64,000 nucleotides of DNA from Blakeslea trispora (Eukaryota; Mucoromycota; Mucoromycetes; Mucorales; Choanephoraceae), in contig JAIWNE010000009.1 in assembly GCA_025331445.1 (NCBI GenBank), positions 248,001 to 312,000 on the forward strand. Reading direction: 5' to 3'. The position numbers were made by a program, and so were the translations under genes. This document shows, piece after piece, positions 27,572 to 39,035 of the stretch. How positions within the stretch are numbered: position 1 is the first letter of the stretch; every line of letters starts with the position of its first letter. The notes under the pieces are model-generated. The model was not told the origin of the DNA. It saw only the letters and a program-made list of their open reading frames with translations, and made no database searches.

Positions 27572-28121
27572 ACCATCTTGTAAATTATCTATGCCCTTTT
27601 CTCAATTTCTCTCTTTTTGCATTCAACATACATACCCAGGAGAATAAATACTTTTTTTTTTTTCTACAATCGCTTGTTAGATTTTGGTTGCACCTAAGAA
27701 AGTAATATACTTTTTTTTTCTGTCAAACAATGATAACAATAAGAATGCTCAAGCAGTCCACAAGGATTTCAGTTTGTACACTATAGAAACGGGTGCATCG
27801 TTTCAGGTTATTTCTTGTGGATTTTGAAGTTAAATTCTGGGATGTAACATGCCTTCAGGTTAAGCATACACACACTCATAAAAATAGGTTTCCCTGAAAA
27901 GCACCCAGTGGTGAACGGAGACCAAACTTGAGTAAGAAGGGGTGGAGACAAGAAAAAGAACTGTGGTAAAAAAAATTTTTTTTGGAACTCACTAAACACA
28001 GACAATAAGTCAGTTGTCACACCCTTAACTCTTTTATGAACTACCAATAAACGTTTTTTTTTCCTCAATTCTTTTTTCTTTTTCTATTTCTTGATTACTT
28101 AATTTAGTAAAAAATTGCGGT
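27572..28121. other. intergenic region
   Basis: SER3 3' UTR (poly-T tracts at about 27.65 and 27.71 kb) followed by the presumed promoter of the arrestin-like gene. The 86-codon minus-strand ORF at 27808-28068 is Phe/Lys-rich and has no motif. Confidence 0.6.
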
Positions 28122-29361
28122 ATGAAGCGCTTTACTAATGAAAGTATTTCTTCTTCTAGTAAACATTTACCAGTACTTCTAGAAATTAACGATGCACCAG
28201 TCTATTTCATTGGCCCGGCGTCAAGAGAGAACCCTATGTATCAAGTACGCACGAAATTGATGGGCAAAGTCATTTTTCAAGACCGCAAAATTAAATGGAA
28301 CAGAGTTACCCTTCAGTTTGTAGGAAAAGCTGGTATCAATATTGATGCCCCACGCTCTGTTTTCCCACGAGAAAGTGATATGATGGATGGTCCTATGGAC
28401 TCGACTACCCATATTCAGACAACAGTGCCTATTTGTGAAGTTGAGAAGGAGCTCATTTTCTCTGGAGAAGAGTCGATTGATTTTGGCTTGCATTTGCCTC
28501 CACATTTACCTGCTAGTTGTCGAACAAAACACTCTTTTGTTGAGTATACCCTGATAGCCAATTTCTCTGCTGGCACTTTCTTCAAGAAATACAAAACGCA
28601 CCAAACAGTCATAATCCACCGACATTATTTACCCAGTCCAAGTGCTATGATTCCTTGCAGTACCTATGGTGGAGTGAAAGAGTGGTTCGAATGGTCTGCA
28701 GAAGTTCCCAAGGCAGTGGCAATTGAGTCAGGCGAGGTAGTGATTGCCTTTAGATGTAGTATTGAAAAGGAAAGGGTCGAGATAGATAGAATATCGTTGG
28801 CTATTGAAGAATTAGAAACTTACAGGTAAGAAGGGAGAAAAGAAAAGGGGCGTTCTTGGACTAATTCTATATAGGTTTTGTACAAAGCAAGGTGTTCATA
28901 GTCTACCACCTATTGTTACACGTTTTCCACCTGCCACCTACCATCTACCTTCTTTCTCGACTAATTCAGAGACGCACTTTATTCGATCACCTATACCACT
29001 TTCTAAAAATCCAAAAATCAGATCTGTTCACACCCATCAATTTGATCCATTCTTAGAAATTTCTCACCGCTGTAGACTAACTGTGTATTTCAACCAACTG
29101 CCCAACATAAACATTGAGCCACTTTCCCTTGAATATCCTATTATCATTACAGATTATCCTTCTATCGTGTCAGAATCTACAGAGCATATGTCGGATATTG
29201 TGTCTTCGCCAACCATAGCCAATCGGCCACCAGTCCCAATTGGTGGTGGAGGTGGAGGAGACGATGCTGTTCCTGTGGACCTGGATCTGCCCGAATATAC
29301 ACCTCGCTATGAGGAGTCTTCATCTTCCTCATCTTCTCCACAACCTGTCATGAGTAATTAA
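28122..29361 (+). CDS. arrestin-like (alpha-arrestin) protein
   Basis: Predicted 396-residue cytosolic adaptor in two exons (28122-28825 and 28875-29361) with a 49-bp intron. The N-terminal half is an arrestin N domain (PVLLEINDAPVYFIGPASRE, then KELIFSGEESIDFGLHLPPH and VEYTLIANFSA). The C domain runs from about residue 180 to 330. The tail contains a Gly run and DLPEYTPRYEESS, where LPEY is an L/PPxY-type site able to bind WW domains of Rsp5/Nedd4 ubiquitin ligases. By analogy with fungal arrestin-related adaptors it may direct ubiquitination and endocytosis of transporters, but the cargo cannot be inferred. Fold assignment rests on pattern recognition and is fairly secure; the exact subfamily is not. 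Confidence 0.8.
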
Positions 29362-29771
29362 TATAGTTGCATTTTGTTTTATTTTCATATCCCACTATTA
29401 TCTTCTTTATCCCCCCCCCCTTCTCTTTTAATTTGCCTTGTAAATACTAACAATAAAAAAAAAAGAATTTTAAATAGCATGACTTTTTTTTTATCATGGT
29501 CTATACAGAGTAAACCTTTGTTCTTTTTCAAGAATTAGAATAGCAAAAATCCACTTGTATGAATATTCTTGCTATTTGGAAAGGAAAACCAATTAGATTC
29601 TTGGTGATGGAAATACACGCTTCAAGAATTACATTACTGTGAATGGCTATTGCTCTAATGAAACAGGACACACAACACTAACAATGATCAAAAATTAACG
29701 TTTAAAAATTTCAGGCACAAGTAGTACAAAGCTAGTAATTTTATTTTACACAAACTGCCTATTCAGTTCAT
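29362..29771. other. convergent intergenic region
   Basis: 3' ends of the arrestin-like gene and of tripeptidyl-peptidase II meet here. A C10 run at about 29411 and A- and T-rich tracts near 29456-29490 are visible. No gene is seen. Confidence 0.6.
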
Positions 29772-32700
29772 TTAAAACAAAGCAAGACCATAAGGTGGCT
29801 GTCTAATCAAGCACCACTTGTCATCATAGTTAGCCCAAAGATTCCACTTGAGCTCCTTTAACAACTCGTTGCGAACACCCCAAGCCTTGCTAACATCATT
29901 AGCATTTCAGAATTGATAGAAGCATCAGCAAGGTAGGTTTCAATGTTCTTCAGTGCTGTACCGAGATGTCCTTCTTCACGATCACGCTTCACCTTGACCA
30001 AGACAGAGTTCAATGAATTGTTATCAGTTCCCCATTGCTCTAGAGATTTGATGATGTTGCTCAGGTCTTCAATCTTGGATTTATCTAACATAGCAGCCTG
30101 GGCCATAGCTTTGTTCTCAAGTGCATTAACAAGCTGCTTTTTCTTGTGATCATTTTGCTTGCGCTTTTCCTTTTGTTCATCGGTTTCATTTTCGGGCTTC
30201 TTGCGACCGTAAAACTCAAGTAAGTCTTTTTCGTCAATTTTAGCAATGATTTTGTCGGCAATCTGGTCAATTTCTTTAGCTTGAGTTTGAGATAATTGTC
30301 CCGATTTCAATAGGCAACCTGTACTATCCTTAGCTTCAGTGGTCTTCCAAACTGCATCCAACTTATATTCCAAAACAGTGATATCGTCAGAAAATGTGGA
30401 CTCTAATTGAGCAAGTTGTTCTTTATATGCTGCAGAATCGGCAGCAAACTTCTTGAGGTAGGAAATCTGCAAATCGCGAGTAGCATCCTTCAATTGCTGC
30501 TGTAACTCCTCAGTGGTAGGCTTCTTATCACTCTTTCCATCCTTATTAGCGCCAGTGGGTGCAGGAGAACTGTGTAGATAGCAGTGTATTCACCTCCATC
30601 AATCTTACCAAAGAAGCTTAATTTGCCAACAAGAGCATCCCCAGGCTTAGCATCTTTAGGGAGAGCATCCTTTCCTGTAGGAGCAGCAATGTATAAAGCC
30701 TTAACATCTTTGCGTTCTAAAGCAATCTTTGCATAGTTAGAGCTGCTTTGTTTGTAGACATCAGCCATTTTTTTAAATGTGTTGAAGCTGGTGCTCTTCA
30801 AGTCGAGGTCCAACTCCAAAATGGTTTCCTTTAACTTTTCGAGAACACTTTCTTGCTCAGTAGATAGCTGAAGCATGATTGTGTAGTCACCCTTTTGGTC
30901 CAATTTGATACGTTGGTCGAATACATCAAGGTAGCCAACGACTTTCTTGTTGTAATCATATACAATACCAAATACACCAGCCAAAAAGTGTTCATAAAGG
31001 CGATTCATTACAGTTGGGAAGCGAGCAACAATGTTAGTTGAAGATTCAATCTTGAACTTGTAAGTAAGAATTAATTGGTACATCAAGCAGGTACTGGGCA
31101 AAGTATCACGATCGGGACGCATAGGTGAAATGGCAGCTTCAGAGGGACGGATGTATTTACGCAGTTTATCAAAGCTCACATTGACATTGAGATTATCTTC
31201 TCTACGAACAGGACTTGAGATATCTAAGCGTGTTACTTGAGGTTCAAGGCGAACAACGCTTTGACCACTGGCTACTTGACCAGCAATTTGAACACCATGG
31301 AAATGGAGGCTCAAATCAATGTTGTGCTTACCAAGACCTGACCAAAATTGTGCAAGGCATACTTCCAGGTTAAGACCATCACGAACAGAAAATTGCTTTC
31401 TGACAATCTGTTCATCAGAGGAAGAATGACCATAGGAGCCACTGCCTACAGCAAAGCTATAAGCATGCTTCTTCTTTTGGTTTTGTTGAGGGTTAAGCTG
31501 TAGAAGGTGAAGCATGAAACGAGCGGGAGCTGTATCGTTGTTGGGCGAAGTAGCTTTGATGACAAGCTCGCAGTTAGTAGCACCTTCAGGCACATGGACA
31601 AAACGTCTAACAATATCACCAGGTCCATATTCTACGTTTTTGAATTGAATGGATCCCTTTGTGGGAACAATTGGCTTGACGACTGAAACAGGAATGCGGA
31701 AAAGAGGACCACGCTCGGGAGCAGAGGTGTCATAACCAAATACTTGACCAAAGTGGAAGTGACTTTCAGAAAGAGCGGTAGGGTCAACCTTTAATTGGAA
31801 AGAGTTACCGTGAGAGCTAAGATAGAGATAATCAGGAACAGATATCCATGATTCAGAAGCTACAAGAGCAACACGGACATCATAGTCAAATTTGGCTCTA
31901 TTGTATTTAGGGTTTTCGTAATCTTCTTCATTCATAAAGCTAGGAGTAACGGTAGCTGTGAGGTATTGGACCTGGCTGACTTCGTCAAGCTCACGCAAAT
32001 AGACACCACGCTGAGCACCTCTCTTTTGAACAGAAACCTAGTTTTCTTCATAGTTAAGATAACTGTAAAGGTTGAGCAGGAAAAAAAAACAGGTACTTAC
32101 TCTATACAAGAGATCTAAATCTTTACGGTCCTTATAGGATTCAAGGTATTCCCAAGCTTTGTCGACTTGAATAAAACCAACATCAAGTGGATCATCAACT
32201 GACTTGCCGGTTTGAACAACAGCATTCTTTACTCTGTAAGGTGTGTAATCAATTTTTTGTGCCTTTAAGGCAGAAACAAGCAATGCAACACAACCACAGG
32301 CATTGGGACTAGACATACTAGTGCCGTTCTTTAAGTCAAGCTTGTTGAGAACATAAACGGGAATACTTGTAATGGCACTACCAGGAGCATAAATGTCAAC
32401 ACCATGATAACCATCGGTGGTAGGACCTCGAGAAGACCAAGTATAGGGACGTTCAGTAACAGACTCAAGAAGAGCATACTCTGCTTGCATTTGAGCGTGC
32501 TTGACATAGGCGCCTACCGTGATAAAGCTAGCGTCCATACCAGCAGGTGCACCGATTGAACTGAAACAAGGACCATCATTACCAGCACTGGTAACAAAAA
32601 TGCAGCCTGCTTTACCTATGGCCTCATTTGCCAAAAGTTCAATGAAATGACCATCTGTAGGAAGACTGCTGGATTCACCATAGGACATATTAGCCAAGTC

Positions 32701-34167
32701 AACCTTGTTGATGGCAAGATGAGCGGCTGCACGAGTAAGACCAGGTCCAGTCTCCATAGAGCCTAAACGTGAATCACCAATGCGAAGGGATACGATCTGT
32801 GCACCAGGGGCAACCTGATAAAATTAAAAATCAAGTAAGCTGGATGACACATTCCAAATTGAGAGTATGTTTCCTTTTATACTTACACCATTCAGGGCAG
32901 GTTCATCAGGGAAATTACCTGCAGCAATACCAGCTACATGTGTACCATGACTACCAGCCAATGTCACAATACTATACCCAGTTGTTAATCATCATGCACA
33001 TTGGTTGCTCTTTTTCTCTCTTTACCTTAGCACATCACCATTGCTGTAGATGTTCACTGAAAAGTTCAATAAATCAGCTTCACCAAAAGTATGATATTGT
33101 AGTTCCTTGCGATAATCAGTCAAACAAGGTTGTCCTGCGTTGACAATACAAAAAAAAAAGTCAGCTCCGCAAACAACTTTAATCTCTCTTTTAGGAAACA
33201 ATTTCCTTTTTACCTCTTAAATCTCCAGATTCATTCACATCAATTACTGCTCTCCAATCCTTGCCATCAAAGAAGACAACACAATCGAACAAGAGGCCAG
33301 GATCCTCAAAGTTATTTTGCAACTCTTTCAATGACTCAACACAAGCTTCCAACTCATTCAATTCGGCATCCTCTTTATCCTTCTTGTTTTGGTATTCAGC
33401 GAGTTGTGCCTGAGCTTCACTCAGAAGGTGAGCATGCTTTCTGTTGTGATTTTGGCGACGTTCCTATTGGACAAAATTATCCAAAACAGAATTCAAACAT
33501 CAATACATGTCACCAGAAACAATCAAACTCTCAGGTCTGACTAGGTAAAACAAGGTTACTTACAGATTTGATTCTACTGATCAAGTCCCCAGGGAACAAT
33601 TCATAAGCGCGCTTAAGACCAACACGATATTCACCACTAGGATTCTTCCAACTGTCATCCAAAATCAAATCGCGTCCACTAAGGCCTTTGATGACTTGAT
33701 TGCCATCCTTGGAGGTAGGCTTTACCACTTTAGTTGTTTCAACATCACCTAACATTTATTTATGTTATGAGATATATCTCTTCCTGAGAAAACCATAGTC
33801 CTTACCTCCTCCAGTACAGTCAACAATATCAATCATTTTAGGCTTTCCATCTGTTGTGACCTATATAATAGGTTATGCAATTATCAAAACTCAGTACTAA
33901 ACAAAAGAGAATATGTTTCAATCTGTCATTACCTGCATACCAGCAGCTCCAGGGTCAACACCTAGTTAGGATAGAATTTTAGTTTTCTAGTTCATGCTAT
34001 TCAGGTCACTTCTCTCTCTCTTTACCTGTATCAAGAATAGCAATAACAGTGCCTCTACCATCATACTCTGGAAATTTCTTGATGAAACTAGCAGCCTGTG
34101 TATCTTGCTTAGGCATCAATCCGTGCACAGGATATTCGCCTATAGGTTTAGTAGCAGTAATGGTCAT
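29772..34167 (-). CDS. TPP2: tripeptidyl-peptidase II, with two apparent 1-nt frameshifts
   Basis: Predicted giant cytosolic subtilisin-family exopeptidase of about 1278 residues (human enzyme about 1250), trimming peptides made by the proteasome. Exons in reading order: 34167-34026, 33961-33933, 33860-33806, 33748-33564, 33463-33214, 33134-33026, 32971-32887, 32814-32101 and 32037-29772. Catalytic Asp is in [15 protein letters not shown] (split by an intron), His in [13 protein letters not shown], oxyanion Asn in [12 protein letters not shown], and Ser in [17 protein letters not shown]. The long TPPII insert and the C-terminal helical region follow. Inside the last exon the frame changes near 30567-30570 (IYTV to SPAPTGANK) and again near 29904-29908 (SINSE to [10 protein letters not shown]). 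Both need one extra base, and no plausible intron explains either. They may be sequence errors or real lesions; without correction the protein ends prematurely. Confidence 0.88.
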
Positions 34168-34568
34168 ATCTTTTTTTTTTTTGCGAAATAGCCAAACGAA
34201 AAAAAGAAGATAAATAACTTTGAAACTTTAGAAATTTATGCTCAAATAGGCTATTCCTTAAATTTATCGGGACACACAAAAATACAGGTTGAAACACAGA
34301 ACTTTACACCAAATACTAATGCCTTCCATCGTACTTTCTCGGGGCATTCTGTTTCTTTCTAACCACCAAGTTTTTCATAAAATACATATGAAGGGTCTTT
34401 TTTTTCCTGATAGTCACCAACAACAATCTGCAACAAATGAAATAGAGAATTTGTCTACAAAGTCTAGGTAGTGATCGATATTTGTTTTCATCATGCGCTT
34501 AGTGTATTACCGCTAGACTGTATAAACAAAAAAAACAAAAATATATTCTTCCTTGTAAATGTTTGGTT
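34168..34568. other. intergenic region between TPP2 and the CCDC6-like gene
   Basis: A 401-bp tandem gap containing the TPP2 promoter and the 3' UTR of the next minus-strand gene. A T-rich run abuts the TPP2 ATG. Nothing else is recognisable. Confidence 0.6.
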
Positions 34569-36415
34569 TTATTGCAAGTTTGGATGAGATGCAGAGGCTA
34601 AACTCAATAAGGTGCCTGAAACTCTTCTGGCTGACTTGGGTGGTACATTGTTAGACGTAGAACTGTTAGACCCTATTGTTTTAAAAAAAATGCGTAAACA
34701 CATGGTTTGACAAGAAATGCAAATCTTATTTACTGGATCTGTTAGCAATAGGTGGAGGGATGACAGAGTCATTAGCATCCAACTGAAGAGGAGGTATACT
34801 ACTCAAGTTAGTTTTCTCGGAAGCCAATGATCTTTGCGAAGAGGTAGATGTAGAACGACGAATCTTGAGGGGAAAAAAAAGGTGAGTTTGCAATAGTTGA
34901 GATTCAGCAATAACCACTTACTCTGCCACCTCTTCCAGGTGAAGGAGGCACTGTTCTAAATACCGCAGGAATACTATATAATTTTTCCCCTTTCAAGATC
35001 AATACGAATAAGGGAAATCATCAAGAATAAGTTAAGCCTTACCCTTCATCCAAGGGAATGTCATCTGTAGGTAAACCAGCTTGTTTGCGGAGTTGGATAA
35101 TCTCACTCTTGTACTTGTTGCATTGTTGCATTTTCATGAGAACTGGTAAGAAAAAAAGAAACAGTAAGTTTAAAACCCCCCTATAGCTCAAGTCTAATCT
35201 ATGCCTAAAACGTACATTCTTTTTCCATTTCGGTTGTCTTGTTCTTTAATACAGCAATTTCCGAAAGAAGCATTTCTGCTGTTCCACTTTGTGATTCATT
35301 GGTTGGATTTGGTGATGTACTCCATTTCTTTGCACTATAAAGCATATCAGTAAGAAAGAAAATAGAGCTGTTTGGTACCTACATGACAGGCGAAATCGAG
35401 TTAGATGATGTATCTGGATTAACTGTCAATAAAGGAGAAGAGGATTGGGATTGGGATTGTTGCTGCTGCTGTTGTTGTTGCTTCATTGATTCCAATTGCT
35501 TTTGAAGCTTGTTGACTATGTACTCTTGCTCTTGCTCTAATGAGTTTTCCATGTCAATCTTTTCACGCTGAAGCTGATTGAGTTTCTTCTGCAGCATGTT
35601 AGTCATGTATTCTTCTTCCTGCTCTACTTGCAAAAGCAACTCCCCTTTCTCCTTCTTAAGGCCTGTGATCTTCTTGAGTAGACGGTTGGATATGAACTCT
35701 TCTTCTTGTTCTGCCATTGAGTTCTATAAGAGAAAAGGGGGATGATTTAGTCTTTGTTTTTTTCGGATCACGCAATTGTTGTTGTTACCATATCAACAGC
35801 CATTTGTCTAAGCATTTTGTTGTCATGCTTGAGTATGTTGACATGCCCTTGCTCCATTTCCAGTTCGAACTCAAGCTTCTTTATATGAGCCTCTTGTTCA
35901 GCGCATTTTTCATGCAACTTCTTTACTTGATCTTTAAGTGTAGTCAAGTCATTGGAAGCCATCAATTCATCCAGCTGGTTGCTATTCTCGTTACTAATTA
36001 AGGCACGCTATTAGCCAAAATAAGAAAACAAAGAAAAAAGAAGAGAGAGAAAAATACTTGCGAATTCTTTGTTTTGAGTTGATTCAAGTTTGACTCATAT
36101 GCTTTTGTACGTGACTTGAGGTCTGCCTCCAGTACAGCTTTGTCCTTTCGAACCTATAATAAGTCAGGCACCTATTCTTGCTTGAGAAGACTTCTTCTCT
36201 CTTACCTTCTCAAGCTGTTCGCGAAGTGAGTTTGCAAACTTTTGTTCATTATCTCTGATTTCGCTCAACAACTTATCGTTCTAAGTGACAACAAAAACAA
36301 TTACTTTAATAAAAAGCAAAGAAAGTACGTTTTTCCAACTTACCTCGTCTTCATAAGACTGAAATTTGGAAGAGAGTGTACTGGAGTCAGTAGCTGAGGG
36401 GGTTTGGTCACTCAT
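34569..36415 (-). CDS. CCDC6-family coiled-coil protein
   Basis: Predicted 435-residue, mostly helical protein. Ten exons in reading order: 36415-36344, 36280-36206, 36153-36058, 36007-35789, 35723-35383, 35334-35216, 35142-35043, 34973-34922, 34863-34734 and 34672-34569. The core repeats the CCDC6 pattern: [40 protein letters not shown] and [18 protein letters not shown] polyglutamine run follows, then a second coil ([18 protein letters not shown]) and a Ser/Pro-rich basic tail. Human CCDC6 has the same 'EQEEEFxxNxLxKK' repeats. Fungal members are poorly characterised, so no cellular role is assigned. All ten exons join in frame. Confidence 0.82.
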
Positions 36416-36942
36416 GGCTATAAGAGAAAGATGTTGAAAGAGAGAGAGAAAAAAGCAAATCTATTGATTTTATCGGACTTCACATATTAAACCGCATTGC
36501 CCTTTTTTTTTTGAATTGATTCTCTCTCTTCTGGACGCACTATAAAAATATCTCGGACCACCAAATTGTATTTGGCTCACTTTATCTAAGTAGATAATAG
36601 ACTGATGATTAACAAGTCATCACAAAGCAAAAAAAAAAAAAGCACTCAAGCTCATAAAAGTTTTAGATACATTCTATGGATAGCCAACTAAAATACACCT
36701 GTTAAAAGCATGATGCCTTAGTTTATTTCAATTAAAGTACTGCATACATGGCTCCCAAAAGCTAAATCTATCATTCAGCAAAAAACGAATCAGTTAGTGT
36801 GCCGTCAATATGATATAAAAAGATATATAATGGACTTTTTTTATTGGCATGCATTAGTCAGATATGAATCATAGAAAAGCGAGTGTTGATTGACTGTTTG
36901 GATTCAAAAATTAAAAGCTATCCAATTTTATCTAAATGCTAT
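36416..36942. other. intergenic region between CCDC6-like gene and CDS1
   Basis: Holds the promoter of the CCDC6-like gene and the 3' UTR of the cytidylyltransferase gene. It is A+T-rich with a TATAAAAA at about 36541 on +. No coding signal. Confidence 0.55.
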
Positions 36943-38244
36943 TTAGTTTGCAATAAAGCTATTATAGTAAACAAAGGTAAATACAGCCATAAACAATTGG
37001 CAATCAACACGGTCAGAGAGGCCTCCATGTCCTGGAATAAAGTCATCAAAATCTTTTACTCCACTGGCTCTTTTGACTGCGCTGGCAAAAAACCCACCAA
37101 ATGGGCCAACAAGAGACGCAAAAAGAGCAAAAATTATTGCATGGAGCCTAATATAGCTGCCTGAACTAATCTGTAGAGTCATACATACAATATAAAGAAA
37201 AGAAAAACAAGTGAGCAATTGTTATGTGTACTTTTCTATTTATACATGTTACATTGTCTTTGGCGAAACCATCAAATTGGTATGATGGAGTTGCTATCTA
37301 AATAGGAATTTCAATAACCATAGCAAACGGTCTTTGGTCAAATCAACCTACTGCACAAGCAAATATAACAGTAAGCACAAGAGCACCTATAAATCCCTCT
37401 AGGGTCTTGTTAGGACTAAGATTCAAAAGTTTTGTTTTACCAAAACATCGTCCACAAGCATAAGCTGTTATATCATTACAGATGATAAGCATACTTGGAA
37501 ACAGAAACCTAGAACACACAAGATCAAGATAAAAGTCATTAGAGGCAGCATCAATTAATCATTTCAAGTTACAAACCAAAAAATACCGCCTTTGTTTATG
37601 TTATAATAGATTAGGATGGGCTGTGGTAAAGTATAGAAGATACACAAATGTACCCAAGATGCATGCAAGATATAAGAGCCAAGTGCATCAGGATAGCTTT
37701 GGTTCAAGACAAAAGCACCCAACAACAAAACCCTAAATGGTAGTTGAATATAAAAACAAAAAAGTATAATAGCATTAGATAGTATACATACATGCTGAAT
37801 AAAGCATAAAACAAACAAGCGTTCCCAAATGCGTATACTGGAAGAAGTTGAGTACGCTCAGAGCGCTGGAAGCAAACAACAGCCTGAAAGCATGAGAAGA
37901 AAATATGAGTGGATCTATCTTGAGGTTATATTCATGCTTGCCTCCTACCAATCGCTTTTGTAGATTCGATCTTCAGCATGAACACTTTGTGGGGTAAGTT
38001 TTATTCTTCTCAATTCCTACATTCTATTGTTAATCAGTTGTTTTCAAATATGCTAGACAATTAATCCTACCTGAAATACTTTTGCTTGTATAAGCATTGT
38101 CAAAAGTGTAATCAACCTAACGTCTTTTGACATCAAGAGACCTATGAATAATCCCAGCATAGAGCTACCAGTTTTGAATCGCATGTTTACTTTTTGAAAA
38201 GGCCGAAAGAAAAGTGAAGATAAATAATTAAAAGACGAAAGCAC
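36943..38244 (-). CDS. CDS1: phosphatidate cytidylyltransferase (CDP-diacylglycerol synthase), short and divergent
   Basis: Predicted multi-pass ER membrane enzyme making CDP-diacylglycerol from phosphatidate and CTP. Exons in reading order: 38244-38071, 38016-37949, 37883-37788, 37732-37577, 37508-37352, 37297-37253 and 37170-36943, giving about 307 residues. [20 protein letters not shown] and [12 protein letters not shown] are the central motifs (the usual Trp of KTWEGFIG is Leu). The signature [19 protein letters not shown], followed by [14 protein letters not shown], is intact. Typical fungal enzymes are about 440 residues. Here the cytosolic N-terminus is very short, the lumenal loop before [13 protein letters not shown] is reduced, and the protein stops soon after [10 protein letters not shown]. 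The start is uncertain: 38244 is the longest option, 38184 another. Several donor sites are weak (one is GTTTGT). It may be a divergent paralogue. Confidence 0.8.
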
Positions 38245-39035
38245 TTGATCTGATAGTATTTATTGTATGTACTTGAAGACTTGAAAACAGTTATTTATCC
38301 ATGCTCATCCTCTCCTTTTTATCAATTTGAGGCTTTCAAACAATAGATCCAGACAAATGACATACTAGTCTAGCACATTTCTAACCATTGTCATATGTAC
38401 ATGTCTATTGGTTGAGACTGGCTTCAATCCTGTTGTAAATCTTTCTCTAATCTTTTGATTTTTTTTTTAGAAAATATAAAGTATAACTCTGCTTTAACGA
38501 TACCTAAGACGAACAAGTGTTGTATTGGTTAATCACGAATATTGTTGGATGCGGACACATATTGCAATCAGTCCCTATATAAATGACTATTTCATCATTC
38601 AAAGATAATATTACTGATATAATCGCAAGGTACAGCTCTAGCTTCTCTAATTCAAACTTATTGATCGACTTTTTCTTTTTGTGTATATCAACTGAACAAA
38701 GAAACATCTGACAAATAAAGCTGTTGCTTGACTTGTCTTTAAATCAGCACACCATAAACATTTTTCTGAGCAGACAGTATGCGGGTTTTTGAATGCATGA
38801 TTTGTTCGATCAACATGCAAACTGTATTCCGCGTTACTCAACTGTTGGTAAACAGAACAAAGAAAAGAAAGTAAGATTTAAAGCTGGAAACAGAGCAACA
38901 ACAAAGGGTTCATTTTCTATAATCAAACGTATTTTCCCCCATCTTTTCTTCTTCTTCTTCTTCTTTTGATTTATTATTGGTTTTATATTACAACAAAAAA
39001 AAAGGGAAAAATATAGTTTACTTTAAAAAAAAATT
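38245..39035. other. intergenic region between CDS1 and GLN4
   Basis: CDS1 promoter on the left, GLN4 3' UTR on the right. A (TTC)n run at about 38945-38966 is the only clear repeat. Small minus-strand ORFs (64-67 codons) show no motif; an upstream exon of CDS1 could hide here but none is convincing. Confidence 0.55.

Noticed and set aside
30545..30612. Possible introns explaining the first frame change in tripeptidyl-peptidase II
   Set aside because: GTAAGATTG..CACAG is 39 bp and leaves the frame unchanged; a 67-bp alternative gives the wrong frame; a GTTCTC donor with a 47-bp intron fits the frame but the donor is non-consensus and it would delete family-like sequence.
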